A program made the position numbers and the translations under genes. Source: Gracilariopsis chorda (lineage: Eukaryota > Rhodophyta > Florideophyceae > Gracilariales > Gracilariaceae). Taken from it: a DNA stretch of 64,000 nt. Below the pieces are notes generated by a model that ran no database searches, had not been told where the DNA came from, and saw only the letters and a list, made by a program, of their open reading frames with translations. Shown piece by piece: positions 55,264 through 64,000 of this stretch (the first letter of the stretch is position 1; the number at the start of each line of letters is the position of its first letter). Location of the stretch: positions 234,847 through 298,846 of the forward strand of contig NBIV01000059.1 in the NCBI GenBank assembly GCA_003194525.1. The letters are read 5' to 3'.

Positions 55264-57844
55264 TCATTGCTGCCGGTAGATACCCACAGATAAGAAATTT
55301 TCCAAGGTAGCTTGGGGTCCCAGCGCCACAGGCGGGGGTGTTCTAGATAGAACCAACTCGAATGGCGAAACTCCGGTAGTCCGGTGTACCTGCGTATTGT
55401 ACGTGTAGGTTACCGCATCAGCATACATGTCCCAGTTCTTTGGGTGGTCTGCGACGTAGGAACGTAATGCCGCGAGTAACGTCCGTTTAAACCGTTCAAC
55501 TTGCCCATTACACTGGGGGTGGTAGGTAGTCGTGAACAAGTTCTTGACATCCAGGATGCGACAAACATCCTGGAAGAACTTGCTCACGAACTGTTTCCCG
55601 TTATCGGAGAGCACCTCCACAGGGGGACCGTAGACAAAAAATCCAGTGCGTCACCAGAGCCTGGTCCACCGTTAGAGCGGTTATCCTCCGAAGAGGGACA
55701 GTCCGTACCAGCTTAGAAAAGCGGTCGGTAATGACATGTAGAAACTTGTTTCCACGTTTCGTGGTGAGTAGTGGTCCGAGAATTTCGATCGCGATAAACT
55801 CGAGCGGCGCCCTCGCGGGGAATAGTTTCATCTTCTTTGCATTTTTGCGGAGCTTGACGCGATTCTTCGCGCATTCGCTACAAAACCGCACGGTTGCGTA
55901 CCAATCCACCGCCATGGCGGGCCAATAGAAATCCCTTCGCAGGGTTAGGTAGAGTTTCCTCCCACCTGGGTGACCTCCAATGGGGGCGTAGTGTGATAGA
56001 TGTAACACCCGCGACTGCAGGGAATGAGGTACCACAATCTGTGGGCGGGCTTCGAACTTCCTTACGAGGTAGCCTTTGTCGTTTACCCCGAAAGCGAGAT
56101 CTTCACCACCGTTAAGACGGGCACGAATCCTCGTACAGAATGGGTCGCCGAATTGTTCTCGGATCATTTCTTCCGGTGATACCGGTACAACGTTTCCCGG
56201 TAACGGGTTCTCAGATTCATCTCGAGATGCGAGTAGTTCGTCAAAATCAGCATCCTCGTCCCAGTTTTCTGGCCCAGCCTCGACGGCACATTCCGGATCA
56301 TCCGGGTCTATGGCCATGAAACATGGGACTTCATCATCCTCCGTTGGGAGTGCTTCCCCACTTGTGGGTAACCGCGACAGAGCGTCGGCTTGGGTGTTCT
56401 GCGCGCCCCTTTTATAATTGACTTGAACGTCATATTCCGCGAGGCGGAGTCTCCAGCGCATGAGGCGTCCCGACGGGTCGGAGATATTCATCAACCACCT
56501 CAATGAGGAATGATCCGTGTATACGGTGAAGTGAATTACCATAAGGTAGGGGCGCAGAGTGGTCATCGCCCATACGACGGCCAGGCACTCTTTCTCCGAT
56601 ACGGAGTAGTTCCGCTCATGAACATTGAGCGAGCGCGACCAATAACCAATTGGGTGTCGTTTCCCCTCTGGGGTGGTTTGAAGAAGAGCACACCCGACTT
56701 GGTAGTCGCCTGAGTCCGTATCTACGGAGTATGGGAACCCAAGTTTTGGGAGATGTAGGATTCGTGCTGATGTGACAGCCTCCTTCAAGGAGTTAAAGGC
56801 TTCCGATTGCTCGGGCGTAAATGTTCCCAGCTTTGGGGGGTTCCCCTTTCGCAACAACGCGTTCAGGGGCGCCGCAGTATCCGAAACGTTCGGGATAAAC
56901 CGTCGATAGACGTTGACCAGCCCCAAAAAGGAGCACAGTTCCGTTTGAGTACGGGGTTCTTTCGCCTCAACGAGGGATTTGACTCGAGCTTTCTCGATCG
57001 CTAACCGTCCAGGACGGATAATGTGATCCAGATACTTCACAGTATCTGTGAAAAACTCGCATTTCCTCAACTTGAGGGTAATTCCCGCATCGCGGAGTAC
57101 GGTCAGCACGTCTCGGACGTGAGTGAGATGGTCGTCCAACGAGTTGGAGAAGATGATAATATCATCAAGGTAGACCAGACAACTCCGCCACTTAAAGCGG
57201 TTGAGTAGAATATCTACTGCACGCTGAAAGGTGGCGGGGGCGTTGGTTAACCCAAATGGCATCCGCTCGAAGCGCTAAGTTCCTTCGTGGCAGGTGAATG
57301 TGGTTTTATCGCGATCCTCCTGTCTGACAGGTACTTGCCAGTATCCCCAATTGGCATCGAGGGCCGTGAACACGGTGGCGTCTCCAAGGGAGTCAATGCA
57401 CTCGTCCATACGAGGGATAGGGTACGTGTCCCTAACGGTCACGGCATTGAGCCGGCGGTAGTCGACACAGAACCTCCAGGTTCCGTCGGCCTTCAAAGCC
57501 AGTACAACTGGGGATGCCCAGGGTGATTGAGCGGGCTCAATCACACCTGCGCGGAGCATCTTGTTCACTTGGGACTGCTCCTCTTCCTGAGCTTTCGGAC
57601 CTGCCCTGTAAGGGGGTTGTGCAACCGGTCGCGCACCGGGGATTAAATCGATCCGGTGTTCCGTTGCATTAATCTCCCCAAGCGAGCCATCCCACATTGT
57701 GGTGAATTCCCGTAACATGGTACGGAGTTTGTCGCGGTGCGACTCTGGCACGTGGCTGAAGTCCAGCGCTTCAAGTGCTTTTTCCGGATCAATCCGGTCG
57801 TTGCTCGATGGAGCATTGTCCTGTGGAACAGGTGTGGTTCGCAA
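55264..57844 (-). pseudogene. Gypsy reverse transcriptase, RNase H and integrase core
   Basis: RT starts in frame 57844-57275: 'GVIEPAQSPWASPVVLALK', 'WRFCVDYRRLNAVT' and 'FTALDANWGYWQVPV' (first Asp). A TAG then replaces the Tyr of 'GTYRFERMPFG'. Frame 57262-55601 continues with 'MPFGLTNAPATFQRA' and the active site 'YLDDIIIFS'. RNase H shows 'YSVDTDSGDYQVGCALL' and 'FTVYTDHSSLRWLM'. Integrase has the zinc residues in 'HLSHYAPIGGHPGG' and 'CSECAKNR'. The first catalytic position is Glu ('FIAIEILGPL') where Asp is normal. The frame shifts in a run of six A (plus strand) near 55630, then 'SDNGKQFVSKFF' (Asp) and 'QCNGQVERFKRTLL' (Glu) follow. Confidence 0.92.
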
Positions 57845-57886
57845 TTCCGAGTTACTCGGTATGTTGGACGCTGAAGTAGCGGTTTC

Positions 57887-58717
57887 CTACCCCTCCTTAT
57901 ACTTGACGTCTTCGGACGGCGGGGCGAACTCCTCAGAAGAGGTGGTAACTCCGAGTACATCGGCGGCTGTCATCTTCGTTGGCAGCATTCCCATAGGATG
58001 GGGGGTTACACTCCCAATTAATTGGGGTTTTACCAGATACTGGGGGTGTTTGCCAAGGTTGGCAACCAATATCCGGAAAGGAACATCCGGGGAAATAGAG
58101 ACAATTCCATTAGCCAGCGCCAGCTGGGATTTCTCGTACAACGAGGCGAGGGGTTGTATAACCCGAAGACCGTGTTGACGGGAATTTACCTGCACCCAGA
58201 CTTGGGACTCAGGCGGTATAGAAACCGAGGCAGCGACGCGGAGCTTGGTGAACTCGCGGGATGCGGGCGATGGTTCCTGCGCAGCAGGGAGCGGAACTTG
58301 TTTCCGAGAGGACCGCTTTAGAGGGCGGCGAACAATCGAAACCGACGATCCGTCGTCAAGTTCTACACGCCTGAGGCGGGGCCTGATTGCGTCGACAAAT
58401 CTGTCGAAGTAATCACATCCCAGTATCACTGGTGCTGCCAATGAACGGCAAACGATGAAGTCCAACTTCACCACAGAGGTACCAAGTCTCACGACGAGGT
58501 CCACTGTGCCCACCGTTTGTAACGGATTGTTGTTTGCATCCGAAATGTCGGGGACCGCGTTAGAGCGGCTACGAGACCGCACAAGCGGGGGTAGCAATGA
58601 TTCCACAACAAAGTTGGGACCTGCACCTGTATCCAGGACGGTGAGAAACCTCACCATAAACTGGGGATCAAGGCCAAGGTCGGCATATACCTTATAATTG
58701 CGCTTGGCCAAGACCAA
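57887..58717 (-). pseudogene. Gypsy aspartic protease region
   Basis: 276-aa open frame. 'FLTVLDTGAGPNFVVESLL' holds the D-T-G catalytic triad, and 'APVILGCDYFDRFVDAI' the second conserved element. The rest is a linker toward RT, with no further domain ('VWVQVNSRQHGLRVIQPL'). The start shown is not the original one: a TAA sits a few codons upstream, and the frame before it differs from gag. A ribosomal frameshift between gag and pol is possible, but not shown. Confidence 0.85.
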
Positions 58718-58904
58718 GAATCTACCGGAATCCGTGGGTTTTTACTCCGTATCCACGGGCCAAGCAACACACCGAGGTGCGCAGAGTCCACGTCAGCGGG
58801 GTCTTTCCTCGAGAAGACTTTCACCGGGGAGCGAGGCGAGGACGCCTCGGGCGCCAACAGCCTCATTCTTGAGGACGCCTCTCCCAAAGGGGAGACTCCC
58901 TCAG

Positions 58905-60800
58905 TTAGTTTTCCGCCTTCGGCGGTGGGTTGGTTTCCTCGACAAAGAGTGCTTCATCCCGTTCACGGGGGTTTCTATCTGCATAAGCGGGGGTTGCAAC
59001 GGATGGTTGCGCGATCTCCCGAATCGGGGTGTATGACGCTTGCCGCGCACGCGGGGTCTGTGGTAGGGCATGGGAAAAGTCCGTTTTAGCACGGAGGTAG
59101 GAAGCCGTCGGGACGGAACGTTTCTCCTCTGGAGTGAGGGCCTCATAATTTGCCACCACCTTGGCCATATCCTTCAGTGAACAAATACACTGAGGAGAGG
59201 TATGGCCATGGGCATAGCACAGGTGGCAAATGAGAGCCAATACAGCGACACGCGGATTATTATTCCGAGTATCGGAGAAGCGAACCGCAGGGCGGGTGTC
59301 AGTCCATCCAGGCCGTTGATACCGGGATTGACCGTTTGAAAACGGGAGTCGTTGGGGTTGAAGCCGACTGTTACCACCGTACAAAACGGGGTCTTCCGTT
59401 CCAGTATCACGGGTCATCTCCGTCGTTGACGGTAAATCACTGGTGGTTATCAACACACCATCCTCCTGCACCAAATGCACGGTACCAAATCCCTGTCCAG
59501 GGTTCCCATCCGCGGTGAGCGGGAGTGAGGAAGCTTCGCTTTCCAGCAACAACGCCTTGGCGGATTTAGACCGATTGTTCGGAGTTCTTGCACGGAGTGC
59601 ATCCCCTTCCGCTCGGGCGTGTTGGACCAGCTCGAGATAGGTGATCCTCCGCTTTTCCTCCCGATAACGGGTAAGTAAAATCCGGATTGCCGGGTCAATA
59701 CCATCGGTGAACATGGTACTGCGCTCCCCAGCGGGTATACGTTACCACATCTGTGGAAAGCCTTGTTAAGGCGCACCAAGTAATCGGTCTTGGTCTCTCC
59801 AGCACGCTGGCGTGTATCTCGCAAAGCGAGGATAGCCTGCTGAATAGCGGTGTTTGTGGCGTAGGAGCGCAGTAGATACTGCACAGCCTCCGGCCAGCAA
59901 GTAACTCCTCCCTCGGAGGCACGAGAAGACCCTCTGACAGAGTTGTATTGGTCCTCCGCCATTCCCCGTAAGAAATACGGTAAAGCCAAATAGGCTTGTC
60001 CCTCATTCATACCGAGGATATCGGCCTCCGCTACAAAGCGGGATAGGAAATCCAGTACTAGGACTGGGTCCTATCCAGTGAAATACTGGTTGCAGAGCGA
60101 GAGCTGCATTCGCTTAATGCATTCTCGCACCTTTCCCGTACCACGGGGCGTTCGTCCAAGTGACGAGTCTTCGAGCCGGTAGTACCGGTATGATAAAAGC
60201 TTCCGGTAATCTGGGTTTGTCGGTTTCAATTCCCGGAGACCGGGGTGTCTTCTCCCCTTCTGGCGGGCTGGGACCACACCTTCAGTGGCCGATGACCGCT
60301 TCGAGCGGGAGGAGTAGCCTCGCTTCTTGTCCTCTGAGTCGGAGTCCGAAGAGCTCGAGCTAACCGAATGGTTTTGGGATGAGTCCGACGATGTCGAAGA
60401 ATCGGAGTCCGAATATTTTCGGTGGTGTTTCCGTCGATGACGGCGTTTCTTCTTCCCAGAAAGCTGGTTGTTGTGCGACGCCTCGTTTACCGGATCACCC
60501 GGGGATGGTTTGTCCATGAGGACGAACTGCTCCAGCGTCTCCAGGTGGGCACGAATCCGATCAAATCGGGCTTCAACTCCTTCGATGAAGGTGGCAGGTT
60601 GTCCCAAAACTCTCCAACACGGAGTTGACGTCAGACCGTAAAATACGGAGTTCCTCGGCGATCTCCTTTACGGGGGTTGCCAAGACCACCTCTTGGAGTG
60701 ATTTTAGTTCCCCTACAAGGGTGTCATGGGCGGTCCACAGAGCGTGGACCTGGGATTCCAGGGAAGTCCCCTGGGGGGTGTTATCGCCCGTTTAACGGGG
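58905..60800 (-). pseudogene. Gypsy gag with zinc knuckle
   Basis: Pieces in three frames. The N-terminal coiled coil (about 60790-60600) has 'HDTLVGELKSLQEVVLATP'. 60607-60071 has a Lys/Arg/His patch and a Ser/Asp-rich stretch ('SDSDSSTSSDSSQNHSVSSS'), then a TAG. The capsid region continues in 60010-59714 ('VQYLLRSYATNTAIQQAILA', 'AGETKTDYLVRLNKAFHRCG'). After a frameshift, 59714-58905 adds the nucleocapsid knuckle 'CHLCYAHGHTSPQC' (C-x2-C-x4-H-x4-C). Gag would package element RNA into particles. The frame breaks make this copy unable to do so. Confidence 0.85.
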
Positions 60801-61169
60801 GTTTGAAGCCACGACAGCGGGGAGCGGGCCGGGGTGCCTGGGCACTGCGGCAACAGCCGGAGTCGATGCTGCATTCCCTGCAGGGGTGATAACGAGAGCA
60901 AAAGAAGGTTCCGGGGTTCCCGGTCGGGGGTATCATTCCGCGATGGAAGCGGCCCCAGTACGGCTGGAACTTGTCCGTATAAGGATACAGGGTACGAACC
61001 GAACATCGGAGGTGTCCGCGTTGTCGCGGGAGCGACTACGCGTAACCACTGGCTCCGCATCGGAGGGACTTCTCGACATGAGAAAATACCGTTACGACGG
61101 GGAACGATCACGGAACTTCCAGTAAATAAAAACAAACCTCGTAAGAGGGAAAACAAAAACCGATTCTAG
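60801..61169 (-). other. Gypsy 5' leader or gag start, uncertain
   Basis: Open frames exist (for example an ATG at about 61080, 'MSRSPSDAEPVVTRSRSRDN', stopping at 60946), but none connects to gag without a shift. It may be the untranslated leader or a damaged gag start. Confidence 0.4.
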
Positions 61170-61191
61170 GTCGGGAGACCACTTTGTGGTG
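61170..61191 (-). other. Primer-binding site
   Basis: In the coding orientation 'TGGTCTCCCGACCTAG' begins 3 nt after the end of the 5' LTR (spacer 61192-61194). TGG pairs with the CCA end of a tRNA. The match to tRNA-like sequence seems to run on into a T-loop pattern ('TTCGATT'-like). The tRNA species cannot be named from this window. Confidence 0.75.
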
Positions 61192-61194
61192 CAA

Positions 61195-62008
61195 TGCCCC
61201 AAAGGGGAAAAACACCGAAAGAAGTTCGGGATCTTCCTCTCACGAGGTGAGCCCAGTTTGGTAGAGCCCTCCAAGAGGTGTCACGGCAAAGCCGGTTTGT
61301 AAGACCAGAGACACCTGTCGCGACTCGCGCAGGGAGGTGAAGGCGAAGAATCGGTATCGGCGTGAGCGGGGTGTGATCCTCAGTAGAGGTATGTTTCCAC
61401 GTTAGTAGGGGTATGTGAGTGGATGCGCACACGAGGGCCGCGGGTAGCAGGAGGTGCTACCTAAAAAGGGGAAAAAGAAGGGCGAAGAGGAGGAAGACAG
61501 GACGATGTGAGTTGCGAGAGCGACGAACAGATACGGCAATGCCGGTGGACAGGACTCCCTATACAGGGCAAAACACCAATATGATTGGAACAATTATACT
61601 CCCAAGGATGGGCTTCTTTAGATGTGCAAGGGGGTTAGATGTCCCGTGGTTTACGGCGTTTCCCTCCAAGGAGGAGTACAGTACGCGCGCAAGCGGTAAC
61701 AACTAGAGCCAATTCCCCAGGTTGGGGTCCCTTGTTGGGGAAGGTTTACTGGTGCGACGGCAGTGCGCCGTCCCACTAAGTACTAGCTTCCCAGAAATGG
61801 GTGTGAAAATAACAAATAATATTAACTAAAATACTCCACATTTCGTGTCAACATCCTCTACTGTGGCCGACCGCCAATTGACCCAAAACCGTGTCCCACG
61901 TGTCCATGCCCACCATTTTGGGCGTAGTTCATACACACACTACACAACCGATAATTTCGGGAAAACGATGAAGTACCAGGAATCCCTCCCTGAGGGCGTT
62001 GCAATACA
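61195..62008 (-). repeat. 5' LTR of the gypsy element
   Basis: 814 bp, near-identical to 52096-52922 with scattered changes, for example 'gcaataca' for 'gcactaca' at the outer tip and 'gccgtcccac' for 'gccgtcgcac'. It is followed by the 'atttt' target duplication. Confidence 0.95.
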
Positions 62009-62013
62009 ATTTT

Positions 62014-62770
62014 CTCCGACATTTTTTTTTATTCTGTTTCTGCTTGTCTTCTTCTGCCGCTCATCTTCTGTACAACTGCTCACTGTGTTTCCCACATTCA
62101 ACAATTGCTTTAGTGTCGTACAGGTTTCGATGTCGCGGGTTTGCCAGTACTCCATTGGTATCGCCGTTCTTTGCACCGATATTGTCCGTAATAATGCTGT
62201 TTACGATTTTGGTTTTGTTCAAGTTGGTCCGATTCTGTTGTATACTTGCATACTCACCCCGTTTCTCTCCGTAATTACCATAATCCGGTTGACAACAGAC
62301 TTGTTTGACTGGCGCTTTTGCACAGCAGGGTGACGAGAAGTGACTTTTTTCGCATTTGAATTGTTTTGATTTGTCTACAACTCCTTCGTTCTGCGCCTCT
62401 TTGAAACTTCCCTCTTTCTCAGCCCACTTGCCTTCGAACTGGAAGATACCAGCGCACCTTGAATGACGTCTGTATGAGCTCATCAATGATGTTTTGCCAG
62501 TCATAAACGGCACATTCCAGATTGAAGTTCGCTCCTGTACAATCAAAGCAGCCCTGCCTGCAGAACTCGTCTCTCATCTCTCGCATGAGCTCTTGAAGGC
62601 ATGTTATGATTAGTGGGTCACGCGGCTGGAGAGGATGAGACTTGTTTGTGGCATTGATTATGAACCACATCAAGTTTGGAGAGCAACATTCAAACCCAAC
62701 CTGGATACTTCCCGGATGAATTGCCGTCGAGGAGAACCAGAAAAGCGTCATCATCTTCGGTATCATTTCA
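62014..62770 (-). pseudogene. Unassigned minus-strand frames beside the gypsy insertion
   Basis: 62766-62419 reads 'TLFWFSSTAIHPGSIQVGFE', 'IITCLQELMREMRDEFCRQG' and 'ECAVYDWQNIIDELIQTSFK'. 62546-62061 reads 'WAEKEGSFKEAQNEGVVDKS' and 'HRNLYDTKAIVECGKHSEQL'. Both look like former coding sequence of one gene in two frames or two exons. The gypsy element is inserted close to their 3' side. No family recognised. Confidence 0.3.
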
Positions 62771-63143
62771 TGCCTTATTGGTGCACAATTTGAACAAATG
62801 AGTACAAAACAGGGCCCTTATTGAACCCTTCTCCGTTATATTAATGCAGCCATTCAATGGAAACTACCCTGGACTAACAAAGTGCTGTATGATTCCAACA
62901 GGAGGATGAGATAGATGCCCCGTAACTGGCTATGCCAGTCATCGTTCATTCGTTTTCTTGGTAATGATAATGAATGGTAGAGTAAACTGTCCAGCGGCAT
63001 TTGGAGCAAGGACATCAGTTATGTGCTTGCAATGACCATAAGTTGATTTCACACCTCTGTGTCGCCCATTTGTAGTGTGGCTTGACGTAAATCCTTTCAC
63101 GCACCTACCTATGTGAAATCAACTGCTGTTTCTTCCTAATTTT
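62771..63143. other. No gene seen
   Basis: Between two unassigned minus-strand frames. Nothing recognisable. Confidence 0.4.
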
Positions 63144-63569
63144 CTACCCGATGTGCATTATAAAGATTCTCAGGTGCTTGAATTGAACTTCATCCAGTGC
63201 ACTGAGAAAGGTTCCAATGTGTTTGTAGTTTTCCGCTGCAAGTTTTGCAAACTCTTTGATCTGTATGCATTTGTACGAGATGTACCTGTTTTGCGCGGCA
63301 AGAGCCGAATCGACATGACGTAGCTGACGTAGGACCTGCAGCCAATCCGGTAGTGGGGTCCAAAATGTGAGACTTGGCTTTTTAGGGGCATATGGGCCCA
63401 TATAACACCGTTTAAATGCACAGCCTATGATAGCGTGGGGTTCAAGATCTGCTGACTTGTAGCCCAACGACTGAGATACAGATACTCCACTCACTGAGCA
63501 AGAAGTCCCCGCATCGTCGAAGAGAATCGAAATAGCGCGCAATATACTATTCAAGAATCCTCCCATCAC
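63144..63569 (-). CDS. Unrecognised open frame, 141 aa
   Basis: Minus-strand frame of 141 codons with balanced composition: 'FLNSILRAISILFDDAGTSC', 'SADLEPHAIIGCAFKRCYMG', 'LTFWTPLPDWLQVLRQLRHV', 'CIQIKEFAKLAAENYKHIGT' and 'LDEVQFKHLRIFIMHIG'. The Trp/Pro pattern and amphipathic helices suggest real protein, perhaps linked to the 62.0-62.8 kb frames on the same strand. No domain or start signal identified, and it may be an exon or a decayed piece. Confidence 0.35.
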   Translation of the reverse strand: MMGGFLNSILRAISILFDDAGTSCSVSGVSVSQSLGYKSADLEPHAIIGCAFKRCYMGPYAPKKPSLTFWTPLPDWLQVLRQLRHVDSALAAQNRYISYKCIQIKEFAKLAAENYKHIGTFLSALDEVQFKHLRIFIMHIG

Positions 63570-64000
63570 GTGTACGTTGCTTCTCTCCCTGTCTCTGTCG
63601 CTCTTTCCGATGCTTTTCGTTTATTGACGCCGCCAACTCTACTCTATTATGTGTTGTGAAACGCACATCACACCCACTTGGAAGTTCTATTTAGGGAGGT
63701 TGTTCAACTTTGTTGATAAGATCAGTCAACATTTGTTGTATTTGTAGCAATGTTTTACTTACTTCCTATCCTCTGTCGTGCTTTTCGAAGATGTGTAGTG
63801 CTTTTTCTACTGCTTCATTGATTTCGGTTCCCAGTGGTTCTGCGGCTGCGGAATATTGGCTTTGCGAGTGATCGTTAACATCATGCGCCATTAGTTACGC
63901 GCTTTTTCTTTGCAGTGAACCATTCCGTGAAGCTTTCTTTACGCTTCACTATCCTTACATTAGCCTTGTTTGAGATTTGATTACGGGAATACGCCCATTT
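63570..64000. other. No gene seen
   Basis: End of the window. No frame with support. Confidence 0.4.

Larger units (their letters stand above)
52096..62008 (-). mobile_element. Complete Ty3/gypsy chromovirus, disabled
   Basis: A 9913-bp LTR retrotransposon read on the minus strand, flanked by a perfect 5-bp duplication 'atttt' (52091-52095 and 62009-62013). It has two near-identical LTRs, a primer-binding site, a polypurine tract, gag with zinc knuckle, protease, RT, RNase H, integrase and a C-terminal chromodomain in that order, which is the gypsy order. At least five lesions block expression: TAG in gag (60071-60073), a gag shift near 59714, TAG in RT (near 57270), a shift in integrase (near 55630) and TGA after integrase (55261-55263). 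Near-identical LTRs suggest a fairly recent insertion. One mobile relative left the solo LTR at 39.2-40.0 kb. Confidence 0.95.

Noticed and set aside
1-64000. tRNA, rRNA or CRISPR arrays
   Set aside because: Scanned for T-loop and A-box patterns and for regularly spaced repeats by eye and found none. The only tRNA-like sequence is the primer-binding site.

Overview
The window reads as nuclear DNA of a eukaryote with a compact, intron-poor gene style. It has a 4.2 kb RAD50 gene without introns, and the only introns I can place are three short phase-0 ones of 66, 82 and 91 bp. Gene-dense and transposon-dense stretches alternate. A florideophyte red alga (Chondrus-like) is my best guess from this style and the mix of Ty3/gypsy, Ty1/copia and PIF/Harbinger elements. 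No sequence marker here proves it.

Layout. 1-12.2 kb is transposon debris: a decayed chromodomain gypsy element on the + strand (1-5.26 kb), an unassigned decayed minus-strand stretch (5.7-6.9 kb), and a decayed copia pol (7.0-10.24 kb) with a likely polypurine tract and 3' LTR at 11.94 kb. 13.0-36.7 kb is an island of ordinary host genes: a SEC12/PREB-type Sar1 exchange factor (+), a TM9SF nonaspanin (-), RAD50 (-), a small membrane RING-H2 protein (+), a bZIP factor (-), a signal peptide-TPM-transmembrane-RING protein (+), an NT-C2 domain plus coiled-coil protein (-) and a Sel1-repeat protein (-). 36.85-41.57 kb is one complete PIF/Harbinger transposon with matching terminal inverted repeats and a TAA target duplication. 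Two solo gypsy LTRs sit inside its transposase gene, each with its own perfect 5-bp target duplication. 41.6-51.6 kb holds more Harbinger material, a C-terminal piece of a DUF3429/TMEM69-like gene, and several unassigned decayed reading frames. 52.1-62.0 kb is a complete but disabled gypsy element read on the minus strand: two LTRs, primer-binding site, polypurine tract, gag, protease, RT, RNase H, integrase, long linker, chromodomain, and ATTTT target duplication. 62.0-64.0 kb has further unassigned minus-strand open frames.

The host genes cover separate housekeeping tasks: ER export, endomembrane sorting, DNA double-strand break repair, ubiquitin ligation, transcription and scaffolding. I see no operon-like grouping. 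The most unusual signal is in the complete gypsy element. Its LTRs and coding sequence are packed with tiny inverted repeats, often exactly 5-bp stem, 3-nt loop, 5-bp stem, roughly one per 35 bp in the part I counted. I see no comparable density in the host genes. The second most unusual feature is the TPM-RING architecture at 30.3-31.7 kb.
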